This document shows positions 22,646 through 35,794 of a stretch of DNA of 64,000 nt, piece after piece. The translations under genes were made by a program, and so were the position numbers. The notes under the pieces were generated by a model. It was not told where the DNA came from and ran no database searches. It saw only the letters and a program-made list of their open reading frames with translations. How positions within the stretch are numbered: position 1 is the stretch's first letter; each line of letters starts with the position of its first letter. The DNA lies in assembly GCF_000002425.4 (NCBI RefSeq), contig NC_037270.1, positions 3,075,680 to 3,139,679 of the forward strand. The letters run 5' to 3'. This DNA comes from Physcomitrium patens (Eukaryota > Streptophyta > Bryopsida > Funariales > Funariaceae).

Positions 22646-25600
22646 ATGGAAAACAAAAATAAAAATTTTGAAGGATTTTTGGGAGGAGTTTCTGGTGAGG
22701 ATTCTTTTAAAGGACAAGGTATGCACATGAATCCATCTATTACTAGTATGTTTCAAGCCTTCTCATTATCAATGCAGCAACAACAAAGCAATGATCGAAA
22801 AGAAGCTTTGGCAACCAAAGCATTGCAAGCAGTGGTCAATAAAATTGATCAATTTGATGGAAGGAATATTTCAAGGTATTTAAGATGTTATGTTTGTGAA
22901 ATGGAATTAAATCGAGTTTTTGAGAAGAAAATGGTTGAATTATTTGGACTTGCCACAATACCGAAGATAAGAGACCATATTACATTGATTACGGATCGTT
23001 ATAGGAATTCATGGGAGGTTTTTTCACATGCATTGAAAGACAAATATTTCTTGGAAGATACTAATCGCATTACTAAGAAGCTGTTTCTAAAATGGATTGA
23101 ACGGCCTAATAAAAATTTACAAGCAACAGAGCTACTAAGGAAATTTGAGAGGCAGTACTCTCAATTATCGAAGGTAGAAAAATTGACATTGGAGTCAAAT
23201 AAAGTTGATCTATTTCTTCAAGTTGCTGATGGAGAATTGCAAGGGAAATTAGAACTCCTTCTTGAAGACAAAGAAGAGGATAAAGGATTGACAACAAAGT
23301 AGAAAAACGTTGAAGATGCAATGGAGTTGCTTACAAAAAGAGAAAGAAAGAAGAATAGGAGCAATATTCCAAAAACAATACAAGCATCCAAAGCTCCAGT
23401 ACATACAACACCACTAACAATGCCTACAGTTCAATCTTCGACATCCTTATCAAAGAAAGCAGATATGCAGATGGAAGAAATTATACGAAGAATGCGAGAT
23501 CTTCAAATCAAATTAGCAAGATTTGAAGAAAATACTTCTACAAATAATTTGAAGAATGTTTCAAAACAAGGATATGTACAAAGATGCATTTGGTGTGATG
23601 ACGCTTCACACACTAGGAAAGATTGCAATGAATTTAATAATATGATACGGCAAGGAATTATTTGCTGAAAAGATGGAAAGATAGCATTAAAAGATAGGGA
23701 GGATATTCTTCAAACCAATTTTGGCAAGGGAGGAATGAGAGCATTGGTTCAAGATTACTTAAAAGAGCATGAAACATCAGCACGAGAAAGTGCAAGTTAT
23801 GGTGCTAGAGTAGATGATGAAATTGGTGGAAGTACGGAAACTAGTGAGTTTTGGGCTTCTGCCATTTCTACAATGCAAGAAGGGAAATTACCTCGAGAAG
23901 CGTTATTGAGGATTGCAGCTACAATTCGAGGTGCAATAGGTTGGGAGGATCTTGTTGAGTCTCTTTCAGTTCATGCATGTATTGCTAAGAGCTAACATGA
24001 AGCTTTGATGGAAGAAAAGAGATGAAGAAATTTTGATGATACAAGAGAAGGAAATTCTTCTAAGAGGCAAACTCGAGGAGACAAGGCTTGGGAGGTAGCT
24101 TCACAAGAATTGCCTGTAAAGGATACCTCAGTATCATTGGAAGAAAAAACAAAGGAGACAAAACATAAGGGCAAATCAATCGCTTATAAGCTACTTTCTG
24201 ACATTGAAGCGGCAACAAATTTGAAAGGGGTGTTGGAAGAACGTATATTAAACGCTAAGGTGGAATTCACATTGAAAGAAGTCTTGGGAATAACAAAGAA
24301 AGAATTTCATGATGTTATCATTGACAGCATTAAGCAAAAGAGGCAATTAATGGGCGAAATTGGAATGAATCATACTATTGATGCAAGAATATATAAAGAT
24401 GAAGAAGAGGTTGATATTGGTTACAAGCAACCAACAAATGAAAAGAATGGGTATAATCAACGAGTACATTTCGAAGATTATAGTGATAAGGAAATGGAAA
24501 CTTTGAGCCATTATACTCAAAAGCATTAGGCAAGGACAACTACTGAGGTATTAGTGAAAGTATGAGATATAGAAGAACCAATTGTTGCTTTAGTCAACCA
24601 TGGTCCTGAAATAAATCTCATGTCTAAAGATCTTTATAAGAAGCAAAAATGGCCAATTGATATAGAATATGGATGGACAATACGAGCAGCTAATAACACA
24701 TGGGGCGAATTATATGGAGCTTGTCCAGATGTCAAAATTCGGATTGGGGATGTTGCGATGGAGCAACATTTCTTTGTTCAAGATACAACGTCTTATCCGT
24801 TGATTTTAAGACAACCTTATATTACAGCAACATGGATGGAAACAAAAGTACTTAAAGATGGTTCTGTTTATGCAAGGGTACGTAGCGAAGATGAGAGGAA
24901 AGTTGTACAATTTCTAATAGTACCTCCTAACCATGAACGAAATCGAGATAGGTTGAGGGAAAAACCATTGCCAAAGAATGTTGAAGGATTTAAGGATTTT
25001 GGGGAGGTACCACTATAAAGCGAGATTATGGAGGTACAAAGGAGGAGGTACTCTCGCGAGATGAATGTACCTTTGATACGAATTTTATCGATATTTTGGA
25101 GAATGGAAATATTATGTATAAGAAAGTTGATGATTTTAAAAGAAAAGAAAGAAAAAGATTATATAATATTGAAGGAGAATTATGCAAGTTAGGTACATTA
25201 CAAGACGATGAGAGGATTTTAGGTGTTTATGAAGAAAATGGATTGGAAGATTCATTGGAATTGATTACATCTATTGGGTTAGGGGATAATGATAAGATTG
25301 TTGAAATTCATTCAAGAGAGATTTATACCATACTTGAATCTTTTCAAGCACCAAAAGTCACTGTAGAGACGAGATATAAAATGACAGATAAGAAAGTAAA
25401 GCCTGTTGCCGGACCATTACCAGAAGATTCTAAAAAACAAATGGGAGAAGCATCAAAAGAAGCAAGTTTAAGAGATCCAATGAGTATTGGACATCAGTTT
25501 ACTAAAGAGACTTTTGAAGAATTGAAGATTGGTTCTGATGGTTCTTTATTGTCGGAGGAAATTACTTGCTTCAAAAAGATGTTGGCTAAACAAGGTAGAT

Positions 25601-26193
25601 CGTTTGCCTTCGAATCTTATGAAATTGGTTGTGTGGATCTGAATATTATAACACTTATGGTTATCTTCACTGTACTACATGTACCTTGAAATCTAAGACC
25701 GATTCCAGTACCGAGGGCACATTTACCTAAATTACTGGAACTATTAAAAGAAAAGATGAAGATGAAAATATTGGAACCCTCATTTGCGCCGTATTCTAGT
25801 CGATGGTTTACGGTACCTAAGAAGAATGGGTCACTACGGTTTATTCAAGATATGCAACCAGTGAATGCAGTGATTGTCAGAAATGCAGGAATTGGGCCTA
25901 TTGTGGATGAATTTACTGAGGTGTTTGCAGGAAGGGCGATCTATTCAATGGGTGACTTGTATTCAGGTTATGATCAATTTCAACTTGTCGAAGGAAGTAG
26001 AGATATGATGATGATGAGGACACCACTTGGATTGGTTAGAATGTGCACTCTTCCTCAAGGCGCGACCAACTCAGTTGCGCATATGATGAATGGGATGAAT
26101 AAGGTATTGAGAGGTTTTATTCCCAAAAAGACTATGCCTTTTCTGGATGATGTTCCTATAAAAGGGTGTAAGGAAGAGAGTAAAATTGTTTAA
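22646..26193 (+). mobile_element. Element B3 gag, protease and partial RT
   Basis: The gag opening and capsid-like part (about 22.65-23.3 kb), a polar linker, the zinc knuckle near 23.58 kb, a gag tail (about 23.73-24.53 kb), protease (about 24.6-25.0 kb, RIGDVAMEQHFFVQDTTSY), a linker, and RT with WFTVPKKNGSLRF, DLYSGYDQFQL and the FLDD box (about 25.75-26.17 kb). The frame is open for longer here than in B2 in several stretches. It is broken in several places. Confidence 0.8.
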
Positions 26194-26388
26194 ACAAAGA
26201 TATGCAGAAATAAATATAGAAGACTTTAATGAAGACATAGATATTCCGAAGTGAGAAGATGAAATTGATTTGGATAGCAGAGACGGTGGAGATGGACTAG
26301 ACAAAGATTTGGAGAACATATTATGAATCAAACGGCAAGTAGGTTAATTGGTGCATATTAGAGGATACACAGGTTCAGAGGGGGTAGA

Positions 26389-27501
26389 TATCATGTTGTA
26401 ACACGAGTATACCGTGAAAATATAAAGAAAGGAGACTTTTATTAATGTTCAATTACCTCGAATATTATGAGCAACGACCGATTCCAGTGCCAATATTCAA
26501 GGGCCAATTTAGACACCCCATCACAGTCAGTCAGGGCATACTTACCAGTAACGAAATGATCTATTTGAATCCAATAGTAGGAGTCAACAGAATCAAAAGG
26601 ACTAAATTGATGATTGAGTGAGCTTGACGCGAAGGACCAATTTGATCCAATTACGGGAACATCCAGGACTTACTACGAACCTCTTAGCCAATATGAGACC
26701 TGATTTGGTCGGGCGACTCAATGTGGTCTCGATTATAGGGGTTTCGATTCCGATTCGGGCTGTCCTATTCTCTGTGCCGTTTCAGGGAATTTTGTTTCCA
26801 GAAAAAGAACCTTTTAAAAGGCAAAAAATGGAAGAGAAAGCTCTAACAATGGAGCCAATTCCGGATCTAAGACAGAAGATTGAAGAAATTTAGAGGCTAG
26901 GATTTGAGAAGGGGGGGGGAAAAAAAACATTCGGAAATGGTTAGGATAGAGGAGAGGATTTAGAGATTCGGAAATTAGGGAGGTTAAGAAAAAGGGAGGA
27001 TACAAGGTTTTTGGGTAGGGGTCAGAAAAGAGACTTTTGGCGATCAATGCTGAAAGGTCGATGTGTTGTACTAGTGAATCGAGGTTTTAATGAAGTGGGT
27101 GTGATTACTCTTGATTGTTTTATGAAATCGAAGTTACGTCTGTGATTGAAGAATTAAAAGGGTGTCTATAGGATTGAGTATGCGGAGTGAATGAAAATTT
27201 TTGGATTAATCTAATAAGACAGTCAGTGGATACAAGGTCGTGAGTATAAAGCGGTATTGGAGATTAGCAGATTGGGTTGTTCGGGGTTCTCTGTAATGTC
27301 TAGAGACCTACCGGCTGGGGCAAAAAAGATTTTGGCGAGCAGTCAAAGGACATCCATATAGATTCATAGTATATTCTTGCAATCGTTTATATTGCAACAA
27401 TGAAAAACTGATAGACTGCTTGAATATTAGTGAATCTCCATACTACCTTCTACAGCGAGATGCCCGGTGCATTCTCGAGCAAGAAAGCACGTAATACGAC
27501 A
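26389..27501 (+). repeat. Element B3 3' LTR
   Basis: 1113 bp, preceded by the purine tract CAGAGGGGGTAGA that matches the one in B2. It ends AATACGACA and is followed by ACGC and the gag of D. Confidence 0.86.
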
Positions 27502-30500
27502 ACGCATCAGATTTCAGATAATTAGCATGTAATATCAAGTGGAACGAGGAAGCATTGATGAATCAATTTTATTAGGGCTTGAAGGATGACGTGAAGTATT
27601 TGTTATTATCTCTTTCTTATCTACGAACGCTCAAAGAAGCCAATAGCCAAGCTATAAAGTGCAATAATCTCCTATTCCAACATCGCCAAGTCCAACGCTC
27701 AAGACAACATACGGCTCATCATGCTCCAATTATGTCAACAAGCAACCTGAATTCACATTTAGATGGAAAAGACATACAAATTGATGTGATACGTATCAAA
27801 ACTCTAACTCTACAAGAAAAAAAGTGGCGTATGGAGGAAGGATTATACTTGTATTGTGGTGAAGAAGGCCATAGAGCTGGAAACTATCCAAAGAAGCAAA
27901 ATTGACACATTGTCAAGACCAGAGGTACATTTGTTCAGGATAACAAAGTTGTCCAACTTTAATAGGGATCATGCGACTCAACAATTCAATACCACAACAA
28001 CAACAATCAAGTTTCTTTCTTTCCGCTCAACCTACCCATTGCTTTACCATTTTTCTATCTTTTGGCCTTTAGAAACTAAAAATCTTAGTGTTATTAGATT
28101 CAAGAGCATCTGCTTATTTTTTAGACAAAGAATTTACTAAGCATTATTAGATTCTTTTAGTACAAAAACCTAAACTTGTTCATGTAGAAGTAATAGATGG
28201 ACAACCTTTATTGTCTGGTAGTGTCATCCACGAATCAGAACCTATAGAGGTGACATTTAAAGACCATAGTAGTTATATTATTTTCAATATTATTAGAATC
28301 CCGTCAAATTCTATTATTCTTGGTCTTTCTTGGTTAAAAATGCATAACCCATCCATAGATTGGAGATTACAAAAGATGACATTTCCTATAGAACATTCCA
28401 AAAGTAAGCCTGTTAGAAGATCCCGAATCAAAAAATCCTTATTTATTGGAGCAAGAGCTTTTATAACATCATCCAAGGAAGGCACACCATTTGTCATTTA
28501 TGCGTCTCCAACTAGCAGAGAGAAGATTTCGACAATAAATATACCAGAGCAATGTAAAGATTTTGAAGACATGTTTCAAAAGAAGAATGTTGACATGCTA
28601 TCAGAGCATTGACCATACGATTGTGCCAGACTTACAGGAATGAGCACAACCACCTTTTGGCCCAATCTACAATTTATCGCACATGGAGTTAGTGGAGTTA
28701 CAAAAGTACATTGACGAGAATCTAGTCAAGAACTTCATTTATCATTCAAAGTCACCAACTGGGGCACCAATCTTATTTGTGAAGAAGAAAAATGGCTTGC
28801 AATGGATGTGCATAGATTATCGAGGCCTCAACAAGGTGAAAAAGAAGAATTATTATCCATTACCTTTGATATTAGGTCTTCTAGAGCAACTTGGACATAC
28901 AAGGATCTTTACAAAGATTGATCTAAGGAGAGCTTATAACCTTGTGTGAATCAAGGAAGGAGACGAATAGAAGATAGTTTTTCATACAAGATATGGCTAT
29001 TTTGAATATAATGTCATGCCTTTCGGTCTTACCAATGCTCCGGTAGTCTTTCAACATATGATGAATAACATCTTTTGAAAGCACCTAGACAATTTTGTTG
29101 TCATCTATCTAGAAGATATTTTGATATTTTTCAAGAACATAGAAGAGTATGAGAAATATGTTCGTGTAGTCCTTGAAAAACTCTGCATGCAAGGACTTTA
29201 TGCCAAATTGGAGAAGTGCTTATTTAACCAAACTGACATGGAATTTTTGGGATTCATTGCAACTACAGAAGATTTGAAGATGGATCCTAAGAAAGTGGAA
29301 GCAATTGTATCATGGGAAGTTCCAAAGACGATTAGAGATGTACAATACTTTTTTGGCTTTGCTAACTTCTATTGGATCTTTATCAAGAATTATTCTCAAG
29401 TTGTTGCTCAGTTCACTCAGTTGACATGTAAAGACAAGCTCAAATAGAGACCTCTAGTCGAAAAAACATTTTAAGATCTTAAGATGGCATTTACTATGGC
29501 TCCAATCTTGATTCATCCGGACTTTGCAAAGGCCTTCTATTTCGAGATTGATGCTTCAGATTTTGCTATAGGAGTTGTACTTTTGCAGATAGGCGCAGAC
29601 AAGAAGCTTCATCCGGTTGCATTCTACTCTTGAAAGTTTTTTGTTGCCGAGATCAACTATGAAATCCACGATAAAGAACTTCTTGCGATAGCGGATTCTT
29701 TCCAAGAGTGGCGTCACTTTTTCAAAAGAGCTATGCATCTAGTCACCAAATACAAGGATTACAAGAATTTAGAATACTTCATGTGGATTCAAGTTTTGAA
29801 TCGTTATCAAGCTTGATGGAATATGTTGCTATCCAGGTTTGACTTTGTTATTACTTATTGGTGTGGGAAGCAATAAGGACTATCCGATGGATTATCAAAG
29901 AGATCGTATCTAGCACCAAAGGTTGGAGAAGCAGTATTTGATCAACAGTGTACAACATTATTGAAGTCAAAAAAATTCAGGCTTTGCTTTGATATAGTGC
30001 CAATTGATGCTGACTTCGTCAACCAAGTATGTATTGCGACTATTGGAGATTCTATAGCCCTGGATATCATGCAACGTATCAATAATAACAAGTTTAAGGT
30101 GGAAGGAGATATTTTATACTTTGAGGAGCAGTTGTATATTCCAAAGAGACTAGCACAACTCCAAGTTTTTCAATCTCGACACCACTTTCCAATTGAGGGA
30201 CATTTTGGATTCAATAAGACCTTAAAACTCATTTTTCGAGATTTTTGGTGGTCTTAAATGTGGAAGGATGTCAAGGATATTGTCCTCTCTTGTGACATTT
30301 GTTCAAGATCTAAGAATCCTCAGCATCATCCTTATAGTCTTCTTCAGCCATTGCCTATTTCACGTTGACTATGGTCTTCAGTTTCCATGGACTTTATTAT
30401 GGACCTACCACCATCAAATTCATTTGACAGCATCTTTGTTGTCGTAGATCGGCTTATAAAGATGGCACACTTTGTCTCTTGTAAGAAAAAATCATCAAGC

Positions 30501-32000
30501 AAAGATACAACAAGGCTCTTCGTTGATAGTGCGTATCGATATTATGGTTTATCATATGATATTGTGTCGAATCTAGGAACCGAATTTGTATCAAAGTTCT
30601 CAAGATCTCTCTTTGAGATATTAAAGGTGGATATCAAGCTTTTTTTGGCTTTCTATCCTCAAACTGATGGCCAAATGGAACGAATGAATCAAACTTCAAA
30701 GCAGTATTTACGATGCACCATCAACTATCAGCAAGATGATTAGACTGCATATCTATCGTTAGTTAAGTTTGCATATAACAACACCCTTCATACGTGGACT
30801 CAACAAACACCATTCTTTTCTAACTATGGATATCATCCGAAGCTTGATTTGTTGAGTCCATCAACTAATAACAACCTGACAACTGAAGGATTTGTGAAAC
30901 AACTATCGAAACTTTAAAATACGTTGAAGCTTCAATTACAAACTGCCCAAGAAGCTTACAGGGCGTCCGTAGACAAATTTCAGAATCAGACATCTACTTT
31001 CAAAATTGGAGATAAAGTATGGCTGCTTCGATGGAATATCAAAACCAAGTGGCCATGTAATAATTTGAACTATTGAAGAATGGGATCATTTGTCATCGAG
31101 AAGCAAATCAATCCAATGGCATATCATTTGGGGTTACCAGCTGCTATGAAGATACACCCAATCTTTCATGTTTCTTTATTGGAGCCTTATCGAGAATCAT
31201 CTTTTCTTAAAAGAGTGCAATGTCTGCTACCTAGTATTGAAATTGAAAACCACAAGGAATACGAGGTAGAAAAGATACTAGATTTGCGGCATAAGTGGAA
31301 GAAATTAGAGTACCTAGTGTATTGGAGCAACTATGATATCAATGAGCACACATGAGAACCAGCGGAAAATCTTATCAATGCGTTGCAAAAGGTACAGGAG
31401 TTTCATCAACGCTATTCTCAAAAACCTAAGCCCTTTCAATGAAAGTTTTCTAGTGAAGTCTCTTTTCTTTGAAGTCTCTTAAACCTCGGCCTTATAAAGA
31501 AGGAAGAGAAGGAACCTCTAAAAGACATAGTTAGAGACTATAAATCTATAACCTCAGCCCATTCTTCCATGTTTAGTGCTTATTTTTTCGATCTAATATG
31601 GATAGCCAAGAGATAGATAATATACCAATCATGTCTTCTCAACTGAATATCTCACGAAGATGATCCCAAGATGAAGAACTGCCTATACTTCAAAGACGAC
31701 AGAAGATACCTAGTAACAGGTCGCTAGTGATTGTATTTGAGGTAGAACCTGCCTATAGTGATCTTCTCGAAGAAATATTTGCAGGATATTTTCACAATAA
31801 AGACACAAAAGTTCATGCTTGGTCAAAAATCAAAGGCATAGGATACTATCGTTGGTTATAAGGACCAATGAACTACTTGTTGTGCAAACAATAATTTGAG
31901 TATATTGCAGATACTATGCGATAAATTTTCAACTTCTTATGTTGGTACTGACTAGCAATAGGAGTGCTTCTCAGAGACCTCGAAGCTAAAGAGAGGATGA
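27502..32000 (+). mobile_element. Element D: rest of gag, pol and extra ORF region
   Basis: Gag tail with knuckle LYLYCGEEGHRAGN (about 27.85 kb); protease part with LGLSWLKMHNPSIDW (about 28.3 kb); RT (about 28.68-29.2 kb, IDYRGLNKV); RNase H (about 29.5-29.8 kb); integrase (about 30.1-30.9 kb, GHFGFNKTLKLIFRDFWW and TDGQMERMNQ); HPIFHVSLLEPYRES; chromodomain (about 31.25-31.37 kb); and the extra ORF region (about 31.6-31.97 kb) with the YYRWL and GPMNYL motifs. It is a fossil with many breaks. Confidence 0.83.
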
Positions 32001-32389
32001 TGTCAAGGACATATACTAAGAAGTTGTAGAAGATTCTAGACGATACTAGAGAAGCTTTGTAGTTTGTGAAAACTACTTGAAAAGTTTTCAAGCTTGTGGA
32101 AGCTACTTGAGAGGTTTTTTAACTTGTGGAAGCTGCTTAAGAAGCTTCCTAATTCATAGAAGCTGCTCAAGAAGCTTCTTAGTTTATAGAAGCTACTTGA
32201 GAAGCTTCTTAGCTTGTAGTATTTATAGGAGCCGAGATTGAGGATCTCCTCAGTCTCGACAACACACCTCTTGGAACTTTAGCTCACCTCTCTAGTGTTG
32301 TTCTTGTACTCATCTGATTAATGTGGTTCTTGCTAATTCTTCTTGAGCTTCTTGTTTAGATTTCCAATCAATATTCTAAATTCGTGATA
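32001..32389 (+). repeat. Element D 3' LTR
   Basis: 389 bp with five full 30-bp tandem units in U3 against three in the 5' LTR. It carries GTCTCGACAA (32253-32262), complementary to the primer site. It ends at ATAAA. Confidence 0.86.
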
Positions 32390-32527
32390 ATAAATTTCCA
32401 AATAAATTTTCTTATATCAATTTTCTTTAAATTTATTTACTAACCACTCTAATTTACATCAAGATTTAGAAACATATTATATGTCTTAATTAATTTTTAC
32501 ATATTATAAGCAATTACACTATGACAA
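32390..32527. mobile_element. Insertion X, right piece
   Basis: 138 bp of AT-rich sequence between the 3' LTR of D and the point where RT of C resumes; it ends ATGACA. It begins with the ATAAA duplication of D, so it belongs with 3212-4328. Confidence 0.45.
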
Positions 32528-35500
32528 TACCATTCAAAATCTCTTACAGGAGCTCCTATTTTATTGGTGAAGAAAAAAGATGGATCATTGCAAATGTGCA
32601 TGGATTATCAAGAACTCAACAAGATTACCATCAAGAAAAGTTATCTTTTATCTTTGATATCAAAACTTCTTCATCAATTAAATCAAGCTAATATTTATAC
32701 AAAAATAGCTCTACAAGGAGCATACAATCTGGTCCGCAATAAAAAAAGAGATGAATGAAAGACTATATTTTAAACAAAGTATGGATACTTTGAATATAAT
32801 GTCATGACTTTTGGACTTACAAATATATCCGCTACTTTTCAATATCTTATGGATGATATTTTTCATCAATTTTTGGATGATTTTGTTATCTGTTACTTAG
32901 ATGATATTTTAATCTATTCTAAGGATGGAAAAAAATATGAAATTTATGTTTGTCATGTGTTACAAAAACTTAGAGATGTGAGATTGTATGCCAAGATAAA
33001 AAAGTGTGTATTCCACACTATTCAAGTTGACTTTTTAGGATACATCATTTCAAACAATGGTCTAATGATGGATCCTAAAACAATTAAGATAATTATGAAT
33101 TAGAAGACTCCAAAAATAATAAAAGATATATAATGCTTTTTAAAATTCACTAATTACTATCAAATCTTTATCAAGAACTTTTTTCAAGTTACAATACTAC
33201 TTACATGCTTAACTTATAAAGATAATCTCGAGTAGAGTAAAGAAGCAGAAGCATCATTTGAAGTTTTAAAGAAAGCTTTTACTTTTGTACCAATCTTATA
33301 TCACATCAACTTCTTCAAATCATTTTTTATGGAAATAGATGCATCTGACTTTGCCTTCAATGTAATCTTATCACAAATAGGAGCAAATAACAAACTTCAT
33401 CTAATAGCTTTTCATTCAAAAAAAATTTTAGCAACCGAGATTAATTATGAAATCTACAACAAGGAACTTCTTGTAATTGTAGATTCTTTTCAAGATTGGC
33501 ATCATTATTTAGAAGGCGCTTTAAGTCTAGTCACCATATATATGGATCACAAGAATCTTGAATATTTCATATCAATATTTTTTTTGAATCAATACCAAGC
33601 TTATTAGACTATGTCTTTGTCAAGATTTGAATTTAATATCACTTATTGGCCAAGAAAATAATAAGGTTTGTTTGATGTCTTTTCTAGACATTCTTATTTT
33701 ATACCAAAAAAAAGAGAAGCAACTTTTGATCCACAAAAGATAATTTTATTGAAGCCAAAATAATTTCACCTCTGAGCAATGAAATCAATATTGACTATTG
33801 ATTTGACTTTTCTCAAGCAGATCCAAGCAAGTATGTCCTCAGACCTTCTATTCATGATATTAAAACCAATTCCTCGTAGTCTCAAGATACTTCTAAGTTT
33901 GAGTTTAAGGAGAACCTACTCTATTTTGAAGAACGCTTGTATGTTCTAGAAAGAAAAGTACGATTACTTGCTCTTGAAGCTCATGAAAATTTTCTTGCAG
34001 CATGGCAATTTGGATATAATAAGACTTTGGAGCTTACATGTAGAGATTTTTGGTGGCCTCAAATGTAGAAGGTTGTTAAAGAATTTGTGTCAACATTTGA
34101 TGTTTGTTCAAGATCAAAAACTCCTCGTCATCTACCTTATGAACTCTTCCAACCATTATCTATACCAAAATAACTATGGTCTTCTGTCTCTATGGATTTT
34201 ATCATGGATCTTCTAATTTTAAGTTCATATGATTCCATATTCATGAGTGTAGATCGCTTCACCAAGATGGCATATTTTGTACTATATACAAAATCTATCA
34301 CGAGCAAAGAAATAGCTAAACTATTCTTGGACAACATCTATTGCTATCATGGATTATCAAAGGATATTATATCAAACAAAAGAATACAATTTTTATTGAG
34401 ATTTTAAAAAACTCTTTTCAAGATATTGAAGATGGATATAAAACTATCTTTGGCTCGACTCTCAAATTAATGGATAAATAGAATGGATAAATCAAGTTTT
34501 AGAGTAGTATTTGAGGTGTACTATCAACTATTAACAAGATGATTAGACAACTATTTTTCCATTGGCAAAGTTTACTTAGAATAATTCAATATATTCTTCT
34601 ATTCAACAAACATTTTTTTTTCCAATTACGGTTATCATCTATGATTTGAAACTTATGACTTTTCAAAAGTTGATAATTCTATGACAAAAGATGTGGCAAA
34701 TCGATTGTCAGAGCTACATGCAACAATAAAGGCTTAATTAAAAGAAGCTCAAGAATGACAAAAAGCCAATGCAGATGTCTATGGCAAGGAACAATCTCAA
34801 TTCCATGTGGAGGATAAGATATGGTTGCTTTGTCGTAATATTAAAACTATTTGTCTTTGTAACAAGCTGGATTATTGTAGAATTGGACCATTTTTCATTT
34901 GTGAACACAGCAATCCAATTCCTTATCAATTATACCTACCGGAGTCTATGAAAATCCATCTTGTGTTCTTTGTATCTTTACTTGAGCAATACAAGATAAT
35001 GGATATACAAGAAAAGAGACAAATGCCACCACCTTCTATAAAAGTAGACAATAATGAAGAATTTGAGATAGAAGAAGTCTTAGATTCAAGGTGATACCAA
35101 AATAGGTTAGAATATCTAGTACATAAGCGTAGATATGACATTAATGAATGCACATGGAAGCCATTTAGGAATCTAGCAAATGCATCAGCTAAAGTTGAAA
35201 CTTTTCATCAATGACATCCATTAAAACCAAGATAAAGAGTCAAAAAAATTTACTATAAAGCAAAGCAAGCCCAATGGAGATTTCATTTTATCTTGCATCA
35301 TTGTTTCTTTGGATTTTTTAGTACTTATGACATAGAGAATCAATAAGTAGCAGATTCAATTCAAGAGCTATCATTTGCCGAGCTATCAAATAAGACATTG
35401 CGACTATCACAACCTTTGACATGGCAAAATCGAGATGAAGATCTTGAAAAATAACATGTTCCTCCTCAAATAAATGGCAAGATACAATGCGTTTGATACC

Positions 35501-35794
35501 AGGACCTTGGAAGGGATTCTCAATGTTTAGTGATACTTTTAGAGATAGGAATTATTCCTAATGGTATCACTAATGTTTTGTTTGAAGGAAGTTATAAAGA
35601 CCTCAATAATGATTAAATATCACGGTGGTCTTCTTGCCTTGGTATGGAATATTATCAATGGTTGAAGGGACCTATCAATTACCTTCACATGAATAAAGAT
35701 TAGAGTATATGGCAAATTCAATTCAGCACATCTTAGACTTCATCTACATGTACTCACCGCTCCTCGTGGAACTCATCCCTAAAAAAAGAGATAA
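32528..35794 (+). mobile_element. Element C: rest of pol and extra ORF region
   Basis: RT resumes with [16 protein letters not shown] and has the YLDDILIYS box near 32.9 kb; RNase H (about 33.3-33.6 kb, MEIDASDFAFNVILSQ); integrase (about 33.95-34.75 kb); HLVFFVSLLEQY; chromodomain (about 35.04-35.2 kb); and the extra ORF region (about 35.33-35.75 kb) with YYQWLKGPINYL. It ends in a purine tract at the 3' LTR. It is a fossil with many breaks. Confidence 0.82.

Larger units (their letters stand above)
21464..27501 (+). mobile_element. Element B3: short B-family element
   Basis: 6038 bp in plus orientation with LTRs 21464-22575 and 26389-27501 and a 4-bp target duplication ACGC (21460-21463, 27502-27505), inserted in the gag region of D. 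Internal parts: primer site TGGTGAACCCAACGTG (22580-22595), gag from 22646 (MENKNKNFEGFLGG) with zinc knuckle CIWCDDASHTRKDC, protease (about 24.6-25 kb) and the N-terminal part of RT (about 25.75-26.17 kb). RNase H and integrase domains were not recognised, so it is shorter than B2. It is a fossil with about ten breaks. Confidence 0.87.
4329..32389 (+). mobile_element. Element D: Ty3/gypsy chromovirus, split by B-family insertions
   Basis: D is bounded by LTRs and the target duplication ATAAA (4324-4328 and 32390-32394). Its own DNA is 4329-5285, 21246-21463 and 27502-32389, about 6.1 kb. Parts: 5' LTR, leader, gag (in three pieces because of B1 and B3), CCHC knuckle (about 27.85 kb), protease (about 28.1-28.4 kb), RT (about 28.7-29.4 kb), RNase H (about 29.5-29.8 kb), integrase (about 30.1-31.1 kb), chromodomain (about 31.25-31.4 kb), extra ORF region (about 31.6-31.97 kb) and 3' LTR. 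It belongs to a family related to A and C but with distinct LTRs. It is a fossil with dozens of breaks. Confidence 0.87.
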
